The notes: a model not told the origin generated them from the letters alone. Shown: positions 47,577-56,838, numbered from the stretch's first letter. The stretch is 64,000 bases of DNA from Gammaproteobacteria bacterium (GCA_020445255.1 JAGRGY010000013.1:28482-92481), one strand, 5' to 3'. A program made the numbers and translations.

Positions 47577-49540
47577 TACCTGAACTCGGTCAGATCTCGC
47601 TGTTGATCGCGCTGGCGCTGTCGGTCATCCAGGCAGTCTTCCCGCTGCTCGGCGCCCAGCGCGGCGTCACCCGCTGGATGCTGCTGGCCTACCCGGCCGC
47701 ACGTCTGCAGCTGCTGTTCATCTTTATCTCGTTCGCATTGCTCACGTACAGCTTCCTGACCCACGATTTCAGCGTGTCGTACGTGTGGCAGAACTCGAAC
47801 ACCAGCCTGCCGACGCAGTACCTGTTCTCGGCCGTGTGGGGTGGCCACGAAGGGTCGCTGCTGCTGTGGGCGCTGGTGCTGTCGATCTGGACCACGGCGG
47901 TCACGCTGTTCAGCCGCAGCATCCCGCTGGTCGTGATCTCGCGCGTGATCGGCGTGCTCGGCCTGGTCGCGGTCGGCTTCCTGCTGTTCCTGTTGCTGAC
48001 CTCGAACCCGTTCGACCGTCTGCCGATGCCGCCCGACAACGTCGGCCGCGACCTCAACCCGCTGCTGCAGGATTTCGGCCTGATCATCCATCCGCCGATG
48101 CTGTACATGGGCTACGTCGGTTTCTCGGTTCCGTTCGCATTCGCGATCGCCGCGATGCTGGGCGGGCGCCTCGACGCGGCCTGGGCACGCTGGTCGCGCC
48201 CTTGGACCAACCTTGCCTGGCTGTGCCTGAGCATCGGCATCACGCTCGGCAGCTGGTGGGCCTACTATGAACTCGGCTGGGGCGGCTGGTGGTTCTGGGA
48301 CCCGGTCGAGAATGCCTCGTTCATGCCCTGGCTGGTGGGTACGGCACTGATGCATTCGCTTGCGGTCACCGAGAAACGTGGCGCATTCAAAGCCTGGACC
48401 GTATTGCTGGCGATCTTCACCTTCTCACTGAGCCTGCTCGGAACCTTCCTGGTTCGTTCGGGCGTGCTGACGTCGGTGCATGCGTTCGCCTCCGATCCCG
48501 AACGCGGCGTTTTCATCCTGATGTTCCTGATGGCCGTCGTCGGCGGCTCGCTGACGCTGTATGCGGTGCGCGCCAATCAGGTCAAGAGTTCGGTGCGCTT
48601 CGAACTGATCTCGCGTGAGACCGGTTTGCTGCTGAACAACGTGCTGCTGGTCGTCGCGGCCGCCAGCATCCTGCTGGGCACGCTGTACCCGCTGGCGGTC
48701 GACGCGCTCGACCTCGGCAAGATCTCGGTCGGCCCGCCCTACTTCAACTCGGTGTTCATACCGCTGACCGCGCCACTGGCGGTACTGGTCGGCATCGGCG
48801 CGATCGCACGCTGGAAACGCGACACCTTCGCGCACCTGTGGCCCCGGCTGCGCATCGCGGCGATCCTGGCTCTCGTGCTCGGTATCGCGGCCGCCGTCGT
48901 CCTGGCGCCCTACTTCGTCTGGCAGGCCGCACTCGGCATCGTGCTCGCGCTGTGGGTGGTCGGATCGACGCTGGTCGCGATCCGCGAACGTCTGCAGCCG
49001 CACGGCAACTGGCGTCAGATACCGCGCGGTTTCTGGGGCATGGTGCTGGGCCACTTCGGCATCGCCGTGTTCATCGTCGGCGTCACGCTGACCTCGATCT
49101 ACTCGACCGAGAAGGACGTGCGCCTGGTGCCGGGCGAGACCTACGAGATGGGTGGATACAGCTTCGAGTTCCGTGGCGTCGAAGAGACCAAGGGCCCCAA
49201 CTACACCGCCTACCGCGGGCACATCGTCGCGACACGCGACGGTGATCCGGTCGCCGACATGCATCCGGAAAAGCGCATCTACCTGGTCCAGACCATGCCC
49301 ATGACCGAGGCCGCCATCGATCCCGGCCTGACCCGTGACCTGTTCGTCGCCCTCGGCGAGGACCTCGGCAAGGGCGCCTGGAGCCTGCGCATCTATCACA
49401 AGCCGTTCGTGCGCTGGCTGTGGATGGCCGGCGTGTTGATGGCACTGGGCGGCGGACTGGCCGCGACCGACCGACGCTATCGCACACTGGCCAGACGCGC
49501 GCAGGCGGTCCGATCGGGCGCCGCCGGGGCCAGGGCATGA
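47573..49540 (+). CDS. ccmF: Cytochrome c haem lyase subunit CcmF
   Basis: 655 residues with about 15 membrane segments. CcmF takes haem from CcmE and joins it to the apocytochrome together with CcmH/I. The WGGHEGSLLLW start of the conserved region, the haem-handling WWFWDPVENASFMPW motif and flanking histidines are present. The start is GTG 47573, overlapping ccmE, and the stop overlaps ccmG as ATGA. Confidence 0.97.
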   Translation: MIPELGQISLLIALALSVIQAVFPLLGAQRGVTRWMLLAYPAARLQLLFIFISFALLTYSFLTHDFSVSYVWQNSNTSLPTQYLFSAVWGGHEGSLLLWALVLSIWTTAVTLFSRSIPLVVISRVIGVLGLVAVGFLLFLLLTSNPFDRLPMPPDNVGRDLNPLLQDFGLIIHPPMLYMGYVGFSVPFAFAIAAMLGGRLDAAWARWSRPWTNLAWLCLSIGITLGSWWAYYELGWGGWWFWDPVENASFMPWLVGTALMHSLAVTEKRGAFKAWTVLLAIFTFSLSLLGTFLVRSGVLTSVHAFASDPERGVFILMFLMAVVGGSLTLYAVRANQVKSSVRFELISRETGLLLNNVLLVVAAASILLGTLYPLAVDALDLGKISVGPPYFNSVFIPLTAPLAVLVGIGAIARWKRDTFAHLWPRLRIAAILALVLGIAAAVVLAPYFVWQAALGIVLALWVVGSTLVAIRERLQPHGNWRQIPRGFWGMVLGHFGIAVFIVGVTLTSIYSTEKDVRLVPGETYEMGGYSFEFRGVEETKGPNYTAYRGHIVATRDGDPVADMHPEKRIYLVQTMPMTEAAIDPGLTRDLFVALGEDLGKGAWSLRIYHKPFVRWLWMAGVLMALGGGLAATDRRYRTLARRAQAVRSGAAGARA

Positions 49541-50082
49541 CGCGGGCAGCCATTCCGCTTGCGATCTTTCTCGCGCTGGCCGGGTTGTTCTGGTACGTGC
49601 TCGGCAAGATGAACGAGGGCGAGTACAACCCGCGCGACGTGCCGACCCAGTTCATCGGCCGTCCCGCTCCGCCATTCTCGTTACCCGACCTGTTCGATCC
49701 GACCCGCCAGGTGACCTCGGCCGAGATGGCCGGCAGGGTCTGGCTGCTGAACGTCTGGGGCACCTGGTGCCCGGAATGCTGGAAGGAGCATGAATACCTG
49801 CTGCACCTGGCAAAGAACGAGAACGTCCCGATCATCGGCATCGACTGGCGCGACGACGCCAACGAGGCCAAGGCGATGCTGGCGAGGCTCGGCAACCCGT
49901 TCCACCGCCTCGGATTCGACGCGCACAGCAACGCCGCAATCGACTGGGGCGTCTACGGTGCGCCGGAAACCTTCCTGATCGATGCCGAAGGCGTCGTGCG
50001 CGAGAAGCATACCGGCGCGCTGACACCCCAGGTCTGGAACAGCAAGTTCAAGCCCTATTTTGCCAACGGAGGCGCCTCTTGA
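49537..50082 (+). CDS. ccmG: Thiol:disulfide oxidoreductase CcmG (DsbE)
   Basis: 181 residues. A membrane anchor (about 5-24) is followed by a thioredoxin fold with the active site WGTWCPECWKE and a cis-proline region YGAPETFLID. It keeps apocytochrome CxxCH cysteines reduced for haem attachment. ATG 49537 overlaps the ccmF stop; the stop overlaps the ccmH start as TTGA. Confidence 0.96.
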   Translation: MTRAAIPLAIFLALAGLFWYVLGKMNEGEYNPRDVPTQFIGRPAPPFSLPDLFDPTRQVTSAEMAGRVWLLNVWGTWCPECWKEHEYLLHLAKNENVPIIGIDWRDDANEAKAMLARLGNPFHRLGFDAHSNAAIDWGVYGAPETFLIDAEGVVREKHTGALTPQVWNSKFKPYFANGGAS

Positions 50083-50555
50083 GCCGCACCCGATCCCTGT
50101 TTCTGGTAGTCGGCCTGCTGTGCAGCACGCTGGCGTTCGCGCGCGTCGAGGTGCACGAGTTCGACACCCCCGAACAGGAGGCGCGCTACAGCAAGCTGAT
50201 CAAGGAACTGCGCTGTCTGGTGTGTCAGAACCAGAACATCGCCGATTCGAACGCCGAACTCGCCGTCGACCTGCGCCGCAAGACCTACGAGATGGTGCGG
50301 CAGGACAAGTCCGAGGACGAGATCACCGGCTACATGGTCGAACGCTACGGCAAGTTCGTGCAGTACGATCCGCCGCTCGACCTCGAGACCGTGTTGCTGT
50401 GGAGCGGACCGTTCCTCATCCTGCTGATCGGCGTCACGTTGCTCATCCGTACCATCCAACGCCGGCGCAGCAATCCGACCGTCACGGTCGACGCCGACCG
50501 GCTCAAGGCGGCCGCGGCGCTGCTGGAAACCGAGCGCGACACGAGAAAGTCATGA
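50079..50555 (+). CDS. ccmH: Cytochrome c maturation protein CcmH
   Basis: 158 residues. A signal peptide (to about residue 22), the redox motif LRCLVCQNQNIADSNA and a C-terminal membrane helix define CcmH, which reduces or holds apocytochrome for CcmF. The start is TTG 50079, with GGAGG seven bases upstream, overlapping the ccmG stop. The stop overlaps ccmI as ATGA. Confidence 0.96.
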   Translation: MSRTRSLFLVVGLLCSTLAFARVEVHEFDTPEQEARYSKLIKELRCLVCQNQNIADSNAELAVDLRRKTYEMVRQDKSEDEITGYMVERYGKFVQYDPPLDLETVLLWSGPFLILLIGVTLLIRTIQRRRSNPTVTVDADRLKAAAALLETERDTRKS

Positions 50556-52240
50556 CCCTATTCTGGATAATCGCGGCCGCCATGATCGTCGCGGCCCTGG
50601 CCCTGCTCGCGCCCACCCTGCTGCGCAGCCACGCCGCCCGGGAAGACGCCAGCGAACGCTTCAACATCGAGATCGCGCGCGAACGCCTCGCCGACCTGAC
50701 GAGGCAGAAAGACGCCGGTGAACTTTCCGACGAAGAGTACAACCAGGCCCGCAACGAACTCGAATTGGCGCTGGCCGTCGACCTCGAAGGCACCGCGCGT
50801 CCGGCGCCCCAGGCGCAGAGTGGTGGACGCTGGGCATTGCTCGCGGCTGCCCTGCTGGTACCCGCCATCACGATAACGATCTACCTGCAGATCGGTTCGC
50901 CCAATCTGATCGAGGCGAGACCCGCCGCACCGCCACCGGTCGCGAGCCACGCCGGCAACGCTGAGATGCCGTCGCTCGACGTGCTGGTCAAACGTCTGCG
51001 CGACCGCATGGAGGCCGAGCCGGGCAATGTCGAGGGCTGGTTCCTCCTCGGCCGCACCTACATGCGACTGCAGAACTATCCGGATTCGGTATACGCCTTC
51101 GAAAAGGTCGTCGAACTGCAACCCAACGACCCCGCGGGTCTGGTATCACTGGCGGACGCATTGACGATGCGCGACGGGCGCAACATCGGTCAACGCGCCA
51201 CCGGGCTGCTGCAACGTGCACTCGAGATCGACCCGAACAACATCACCGCATTGTGGCTGCTCGGCATCGGCGCGGCCGACCACGGTGACAACGCCAAAGC
51301 CCTTGCGCTCTGGCAGCGCGCGTACCCGTTGCTCGATGGCCAGCCGCGGATGCAGACCGAGCTCGGCCAGATGATCACCCAGGCGGGCGGCACACCGCCA
51401 TCGAGCACCGCACAGCTGCCGCCGATCATGGCCCCGGCCACTGCGGCAGTGTCAGGCGCCGGGACCGGCGCACCGGGTTCGGAATCCGGCGGTGCGTCGG
51501 TCGTCGTCGATGTCGCACTGGCCCCGGCCCTGCTTGCCAACGTATCGCCCGACGACACGGTATTCGTGCTCGCACGCGCAGAGAGTGGGCCTCCTATGCC
51601 ATTGGCGGTCGCCCGCCACCGCGTGTCCGAGCTGCCGTTGAAGGTCACGCTGACGGATGCGATGGCCATGATGCCTGCCATGCGCCTTTCCGCGTTCCCA
51701 CGCGTCAAGGTCAGCGCCAAGGTATCCAAGAGCGGCCAGGCCGGTACACAGCCGGGCGACCTGCTCGCCGACGACGTGGTCGTCGAACCGGCGACGACGA
51801 AAGACGCCGTGTCGCTGCTGATCGATCACGTCGCCCCCGGTTCGGGGGCGGTGACCGGACAGGCCGCGACGGCGCCACCGGCGGTCGGCGGGGCATCGGT
51901 CGGCGTCCAGGTTGCATTGGCGCCCGAACTGCTGGACAAGGCGGCCCCCGACGATACCGTGTTCGTGCTGGCGCGCGCCGAGAGCGGACCGCCGATGCCG
52001 CTGGCCGTAGCGCGCCATCGGGTGTCGGAGCTGCCACTTGAGGTCACGCTGACCGACGCCATGGCGATGATGCCGACGATGCGCCTGTCCGCGTTTCCGC
52101 GCGTCAAGGTCAGCGCCAAGGTATCCAAGAGCGGCCAGGCCGGAACCCGGCCGGGCGATCTGCTTGCGGACGACGTCGTCGTCGAGCCGGCAAAGGCCGA
52201 CGGCGGCGTGCAACTGCTGATCAACCGCGTGGCGCAGTAG
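50552..52240 (+). CDS. ccmI: Apocytochrome chaperone CcmI with duplicated C-terminal domain
   Basis: 562 residues, longer than the roughly 400 expected. Two N-terminal membrane helices flank a short cytoplasmic loop (AREDASERFNIEIARERL); a TPR region follows (VEGWFLLGRTYMRLQNYPD). The C-terminal Ig-like domain, which binds apocytochrome in this family, occurs twice: residues 314-446 and 447-562, with a period of 133 residues (399 bases). The core from PDDTVFVLARAE to DDVVVEP is nearly identical in both, with three differences seen. It starts by ATGA overlap with ccmH and is last in the operon. Confidence 0.93.
   Translation: MTLFWIIAAAMIVAALALLAPTLLRSHAAREDASERFNIEIARERLADLTRQKDAGELSDEEYNQARNELELALAVDLEGTARPAPQAQSGGRWALLAAALLVPAITITIYLQIGSPNLIEARPAAPPPVASHAGNAEMPSLDVLVKRLRDRMEAEPGNVEGWFLLGRTYMRLQNYPDSVYAFEKVVELQPNDPAGLVSLADALTMRDGRNIGQRATGLLQRALEIDPNNITALWLLGIGAADHGDNAKALALWQRAYPLLDGQPRMQTELGQMITQAGGTPPSSTAQLPPIMAPATAAVSGAGTGAPGSESGGASVVVDVALAPALLANVSPDDTVFVLARAESGPPMPLAVARHRVSELPLKVTLTDAMAMMPAMRLSAFPRVKVSAKVSKSGQAGTQPGDLLADDVVVEPATTKDAVSLLIDHVAPGSGAVTGQAATAPPAVGGASVGVQVALAPELLDKAAPDDTVFVLARAESGPPMPLAVARHRVSELPLEVTLTDAMAMMPTMRLSAFPRVKVSAKVSKSGQAGTRPGDLLADDVVVEPAKADGGVQLLINRVAQ
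51491..52240 (+). repeat. Tandem duplication inside ccmI, 399-bp period
   Basis: Unit 1 is 51491-51889 including a Pro/Ala linker, and unit 2 is 51890-52240. The proteins are almost the same over about 95 residues, while the DNA differs at many third positions. One 44-base tract is identical (51701-51744 and 52100-52143). The pattern fits an old duplication under selection, perhaps with local gene conversion. Confidence 0.92.
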
Positions 52241-52245
52241 GCGCG

Positions 52246-52264
52246 CTGCGCCGGCCCGGCGCAG
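52246..52264. terminator. GC hairpin between convergent ccmI and DsrC-like gene
   Basis: CTGCGCCG, loop GCC, CGGCGCAG: a perfect 8-bp stem in the 37-base gap. No T-run follows on either strand, so it is at best a weak terminator for both genes. Confidence 0.45.
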
Positions 52265-52277
52265 GGGCTCCGCGAAA

Positions 52278-52631
52278 TCAGCCCATATAGCTCAGCGCCT
52301 CCGGGCCGGGATTGGGCAGGCCGGCGATCTGCCACAACTGCCGACAGGTTCCGAATGAACGTTTGACCGCGTCACGTTCGACCCCCAGCCGGTGACACAT
52401 GTTGCGCATCGGCGGCATGGCGCCGAGACGGAAATACTTGTCGCGTACGAAGTCGATGATCATCCACTGGGTCGCACCCAGCCCGCCCAGCCCGTGACTC
52501 TGGGCGAGGCTTTGCGCAATTTCTCGGTTCCACTGCCTGCGGTCGAGCAGAAAACCGTCGTCATCGAGCGGCAGTGCCGGAATGCCACCGGCCTTCGCCG
52601 GTTGCGTCGCTGCTGCAAGGGGCATCGTCAA
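52278..52631 (-). CDS. DsrC/TusE family protein lacking the C-terminal cysteines
   Basis: 117 residues. The core (DDDGFLLDRRQWNREIA; LGATQWMIIDFVRDKYFRLG) and the end of the fold (QIAGLPNPG) match DsrC/TusE. DsrC carries sulfur on two C-terminal cysteines, the TusE subgroup on the last one. Here the last cysteine is replaced (E111 at its place in GLPNPGPEA), and the second position is W100; C96 and C79 lie elsewhere. Proteins of this type have been grouped as RspA, with a presumed regulatory role. It is convergent with ccmI, and nothing sulfur-related adjoins it. Confidence 0.85.
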   Translation of the reverse strand: MTMPLAAATQPAKAGGIPALPLDDDGFLLDRRQWNREIAQSLAQSHGLGGLGATQWMIIDFVRDKYFRLGAMPPMRNMCHRLGVERDAVKRSFGTCRQLWQIAGLPNPGPEALSYMG

Positions 52632-53337
52632 ACTCCTGAACCTGACCAGTTCCTGTTGAATACATGTCGACGTGACATCGGGGCTCGCGAGCCGTACCCC
52701 CCGAAGTCCGTGCCGGAAGCATAGACTGGTTATTTTGATGTGGTCATATATTTATTCGATGATTTGGATTGTTTTCGCGAACCCGCTGACCGGTCACTCG
52801 AACAAGGGCGCCCGTCGGCACATCCCGGTAACGGAAATCCGCCGGCCACACCGGCTGCCTGACCCGAGTGGGCGACCGGTTCGCCGCGTCCCGACCTCGC
52901 CAAGCCAGGCATCGCGGTGCCGGTTCCGGGTCGACGGCGCTGTCGACGGATGCGACCGGCCGACGACTCCGGGGTCCGAGCGTCTTCCGGCATCACGTGA
53001 CGATCACCCAGCATGGCGCAGGCCGAGCAAACAGATCCACTCATCACCACTGCCCGAACACCTCAACCGCACGTGTCGTGCAGCGCGACACGGCGCGTCG
53101 AGTCCCTGCAGACCATCGCGATGCAGAGAAATGAAGCGAATGCAAAGGACTGTCGACGGGCACGCGGTCGATTCTGACAGCGTCGTTGTTATCGCACCCC
53201 CAATCGGAGAGAATTGGCCGCCCGACCTTGCGGCAACCGTGACGCAAACCGGAGAAGCCGCGCAGCGGCGTGAGTACAGCCCGCCGTTCATAGAACGGCC
53301 CGACGTCGCAGTGACGTCGAAACGACGATCAGTTCGA
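52632..53337. other. 706-bp gap before tRNA-Arg; no convincing gene
   Basis: Reading frames exist but none has a family likeness, and one runs straight through the tRNA. An AT-rich patch (about 52733-52780) lies upstream of the DsrC-like gene; on the minus strand TATGCT with ATGACC 18 bases before it is a weak promoter candidate. Two hairpins sit next to each other just before the tRNA: GCCGTTC-ATA-GAACGGC (53283-53299) and CGACGTC-GCAGT-GACGTCG (53301-53319). Confidence 0.5.
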
Positions 53338-53414
53338 GCGCCCGTAGCTCAGTTGGATAGAGTACAGCCCTCCGAAGGCTGGGGTCACAGGTTCGAATCC
53401 TGTCGGGCGCGCCA
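53338..53414 (+). tRNA. tRNA-Arg (anticodon CCG)
   Basis: A full cloverleaf can be drawn: acceptor GCGCCCG/CGGGCGC, D stem GCTC/GAGT, anticodon stem CAGCC/GGCTG with loop CTCCGAA, T stem ACAGG/CCTGT with TTCGAAT, discriminator G and encoded CCA. The anticodon CCG reads CGG codons, common in GC-rich genomes. It stands alone; no other tRNA or integrase is nearby. Confidence 0.97.
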
Positions 53415-53539
53415 ATTCCCCTTACCCAACCTCGACGCCGTCAGCGGGCGCGACCGGAATTCCCGGACACACTCCGCATGATCCGCCCAAACGGTTGGAC
53501 TAGCCTGAATGCAGTCGCAATACATCCGGGAGCTTGCCG

Positions 53540-53941
53540 ATGCGCCGCCTTTTGATCGCGTCAATGCTATGCGTCGTCGCCGCTGGAGCGTCGGCCGCCG
53601 ACAGTCAGCCACGTGCCTACATCATCAGCCCGGCCGACGGCGCTGTCGTGAGTAGCCCGGTCACGGTCGTATTCGGCCTGGAGGGGTTCGGCGTCGCACC
53701 CGCAGGAACGCAAAAAGAAAAGACGGGCCACCACCATCTGATCATCGATGCGCCGTTGCCGGACCTGGGCAAACCGATCCCGGCCGACGAACACTACCGC
53801 CACTTCGGCGGTGGACAAACCCAGACCTCGGTCGATCTCGCACCGGGTAGACACACGCTGCAGTTGTTGCTCGGGGACCACGCCCACGTGCCGCACGCGC
53901 AGCCCGTCTATTCCGACGTCGTCACGATTACCGTCAGATAG
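53540..53941 (+). CDS. DUF4399 family periplasmic protein
   Basis: 133 residues. A signal peptide ends near GASAADS. The mature part has PRAYIISPADGAVVSSPVTV, VFGLEGFGVAPAG, TGHHHLIIDAPLP and HTLQLLLGDHAHVPH, which match DUF4399 proteins; the many histidines (HHH, HAH) suggest metal binding. Function is not known. ATG 53540 with GGGAG upstream is preferred over a TTG two codons earlier. It is convergent with the hybrid kinase gene. Confidence 0.85.
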   Translation: MRRLLIASMLCVVAAGASAADSQPRAYIISPADGAVVSSPVTVVFGLEGFGVAPAGTQKEKTGHHHLIIDAPLPDLGKPIPADEHYRHFGGGQTQTSVDLAPGRHTLQLLLGDHAHVPHAQPVYSDVVTITVR

Positions 53942-54087
53942 CGCCCCCAGCCGGTCGGGCGGGTACCTGTGTCGCCCAATTCCGACACCCGCATACCGTG
54001 GCGAAAAGCCGTTAAGGACTCCGCGCGCCGACCCGCGGGATCTTCCACATCCGGTGGCTGATACCGGTCACAGGCCATTTGTGCGGA

Positions 54088-56838
54088 TCATGGCTGCGAC
54101 CGCCGCGACTCGCGTGACGCGTCTGCCACGAGACGATCGGCCTCGTGCTGCAGTCGGCTCAAACACGAGCCGGCACGCTCGACATCGCGGTCGGAAACCG
54201 TCTGTTCCAGGTGCCGCAGCGCCTCCGCCAGTGCCGGCAGCGCGCATGCCGCTACGGACCCGCTCAAGCGATGAACCAGCTGCCATATGCGCTCCCAGTC
54301 GCACGCTCCGTAGCGGTCATGAAGCGTGGACAAGACCCCGGGTAGCTGGGCCAGCAACCGCGCAAACAACTCGTCTGCCACCGCGGCGTCGCCACCCGCA
54401 ATGCGGACCGCCGCCTCACGGTCGCGTACCGAAAGGGAGCGCGCATTGCCCGCGCCTTCCGTTAGCGGCACGCCCGGTGACGGTGGCTCAGGCGCTACCG
54501 CTACGCCCTGAATCACGCGTCCCAACACGTCGCAAAGCAGTCCCTCGCTGAGCGGTTTGACGAGACAGGCGTCGATGAATGGGCTACCCACCAGGCGTTC
54601 CTGGACGCTCGCGTCCGCGGTCAACACGATGACTGGCGAAGCGGCATAGCGGTCGATGGCACGCAGTTGTCGCGCGAACTCGATTCCGTCCACACCCGGC
54701 ATGTGCATATCGACGAGAAACAGGTCAATGTTGCGTCGATGCGCGAGGCGCAGGGCGACCTCTCCGTCGCTGGCCAGCAGCGTCTGCGCGCCGTGCGCGC
54801 GCAACAGCCGGTCGGTCAGATCCAGGTTGATCTCGTTGTCGTCGGCAATGAGGACGATGAAGCCGTCCAGTCGCAGCGACGACTCCGGGTACTGCGAGGG
54901 TTCCGCCGCCGTGCGGCGATCGTCCCCGAGCAAACCCCTGACGGCTCCGGACAACAGGCTGGCGCGCAGCGGATAGCGCTGCGCACAGCAGTCCGGCTCA
55001 CCATCCAGCAGACGCTCGAGGTCCTCTCCAACGACCGTTACCAACAGGCAGACCGGTGCGGTCGAGACGCGGCGGATCGCGCTCAGTGCTGCAACGATGT
55101 CGCCGCGTGTCGGCTCGCCTGGCCTTCGCACCAGCCAAAGATCGGGCTCGATGGCCTCCAGCCTATCCGGCACGTTCTCCCAATGCTGAGCCGTAAATCC
55201 GGCACGCGTGAGCATGTTGATCAGCGCCCGTGCCGACAGGGGATGACGGTCGACGATGGCCACGCGGCGCGCCGGACCTGCCATCTGCACCGTTTCTCGG
55301 GGACTGCGCTGCCGCTCCACGTCGAACGGTATTCGGACCGTGAAACGCGAACCCTCCCCCACGCGGCTCTCGAGCGCGATCGAACCACCCATGGCCTCGA
55401 CCAGCGAGCGCGCGATGCTCAGACCGAGGCCAGTACCCCCATACAGTCGCCGTGTTGACGCAGGCCCCTGCGTGAACGGCTGGAACAGTCCCCCGATCGC
55501 TTCCTCCGGGATACCGATACCGGTATCGCTGACTGAGACGATCAGCTCGACATCGGCACCCGCGTCCGGATCCTGATCGGCAACCGGACCCGTTCGGGCA
55601 TGCAGCAACACCTCACCGTGCTGGGTGAACTTCACAGCGTTGCCGACAAGATTGGTCAACACGTGCCGCAGGCGCGTGACATCGCCGAGCATTCGCTCGG
55701 GTACGTCCGACTCGACGAGCGCTATCAGATCGAGGCGTTTTTCCTGCGCCTGCGGCGTCAACAGGCCGATCACGTCGTCGACCGCTTCACGCGGGTCGAA
55801 CAACACGCGCTCGATTCGCACCTGACCCGATTCCATCTCGGAGAAATCGAGAATGTCGTTGATGATCTCCAGCAGATGATTCGCCGAACGGATGATGGTG
55901 TCGAGGAATTCACGCTGGCTTTCGTCAAGCCTGGTCTTTTTCAGCAGCCCCGCGAAACCCAATACCCCGTTCATCGGTGTCCGGATCTCGTGGCTCATGT
56001 TGGCGAGAAACTCGGATTTCGCCGCGTTGGCGTCGCGCTCGCGGGCCCTCGACCGCTCCAGGTCGACGTTCCTCAGTTCGAGTTCGGTGAGCGCCGCACG
56101 CAGGTCCGCGGTGGCCTGATCGACCCGCCCGCGCAGGTCCTGTGCCGACGATGCGATGCGCTCGGACATGCTGTTGAAGCCGCTCTGCAGTTCGCCGATT
56201 TCACCGGACGTCGGCCGCTCGATCCGCGTCGCCAGGTCGCCCTGCTGCACCCGGCTCACCACCGCGCGCAACTCCTCGATCGGACGCACGATCTGGCGCG
56301 CGGCAAGGATCGCGAGCAGCAACGCCAATACCACCGAGAACGCCGTTATCAACAGCGCATTGCGTTTGACGCGCTGCCTGGCCTGAGCGACAGCACGGTC
56401 GCTGAAGGTCACGCTGACGACGCCGAGCACGGGTTCGTCGGCAGTGCCTGGATCGTCGATCTCCAACACCGGAGCGACGACCGTTGCCTCAAACTCACGC
56501 AACATCTCGCCGCTGTCGACACCGTCCGAGCGGTACGATTTGGCCGCAACGCGGTCGTCGCGGTTGCGGATCTCGCAAGCGCGGATCTCACGGTCGCTGT
56601 CGAGCAGGCGTTCGCACGCAACCTGCAGCATCGACGTGTCACCACTGAACAATCCGATAACGGCCACCGAAGCCAGCTGCCGGGCCTGCGCATCGCCGCG
56701 TCCGTCGAACGCGGCCTGCAGGTCGTCGATGCGCGTGTTGACGGCATACGACGACAACAGGAAGGCAAGCAGTCCGATCGGCAGCAAGGCCGTCAGCAGG
56801 ATTCGCCCGAAGATGGTCTTTGGTGGAAACAAGCTCAT
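54088..56838 (-). CDS. BarA-like hybrid sensor histidine kinase
   Basis: 916 residues. Order: membrane helix (about 10-32), periplasmic sensor resembling that of BarA (33-158), second helix (160-180), HAMP (180-232), HisKA with H283 in SHEIRTPMN, HATPase with N-box NLVGNAVKF (397-405) and DTGIGI/GGTGLGL, a degenerate receiver (about 525-640) that lacks the phosphate aspartate, an intact receiver with D710 (LFLVDMHMPG) and K761, and an HPt domain with H857 (VHRLSGS). It is thus a full phosphorelay kinase; its output regulator is not nearby. Its ATG overlaps the stop of the binding-protein gene, so it is co-translated with it. Confidence 0.93.
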   Translation of the reverse strand: MSLFPPKTIFGRILLTALLPIGLLAFLLSSYAVNTRIDDLQAAFDGRGDAQARQLASVAVIGLFSGDTSMLQVACERLLDSDREIRACEIRNRDDRVAAKSYRSDGVDSGEMLREFEATVVAPVLEIDDPGTADEPVLGVVSVTFSDRAVAQARQRVKRNALLITAFSVVLALLLAILAARQIVRPIEELRAVVSRVQQGDLATRIERPTSGEIGELQSGFNSMSERIASSAQDLRGRVDQATADLRAALTELELRNVDLERSRARERDANAAKSEFLANMSHEIRTPMNGVLGFAGLLKKTRLDESQREFLDTIIRSANHLLEIINDILDFSEMESGQVRIERVLFDPREAVDDVIGLLTPQAQEKRLDLIALVESDVPERMLGDVTRLRHVLTNLVGNAVKFTQHGEVLLHARTGPVADQDPDAGADVELIVSVSDTGIGIPEEAIGGLFQPFTQGPASTRRLYGGTGLGLSIARSLVEAMGGSIALESRVGEGSRFTVRIPFDVERQRSPRETVQMAGPARRVAIVDRHPLSARALINMLTRAGFTAQHWENVPDRLEAIEPDLWLVRRPGEPTRGDIVAALSAIRRVSTAPVCLLVTVVGEDLERLLDGEPDCCAQRYPLRASLLSGAVRGLLGDDRRTAAEPSQYPESSLRLDGFIVLIADDNEINLDLTDRLLRAHGAQTLLASDGEVALRLAHRRNIDLFLVDMHMPGVDGIEFARQLRAIDRYAASPVIVLTADASVQERLVGSPFIDACLVKPLSEGLLCDVLGRVIQGVAVAPEPPSPGVPLTEGAGNARSLSVRDREAAVRIAGGDAAVADELFARLLAQLPGVLSTLHDRYGACDWERIWQLVHRLSGSVAACALPALAEALRHLEQTVSDRDVERAGSCLSRLQHEADRLVADASRESRRSQP

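Noticed and set aside
51491..52240. ccmI duplication as an assembly artefact
   Set aside because: The copies differ at many silent positions and three or so residues, which an artefactual copy would not show.
53338..53414. tRNA-Arg as an integration site of a mobile element
   Set aside because: No integrase, direct repeat of the tRNA 3' end, or foreign-looking genes were found nearby.
52672..53481. Plus-strand frame running through the tRNA-Arg region
   Set aside because: It crosses a perfect tRNA gene and has no family likeness; codon pattern does not support coding.
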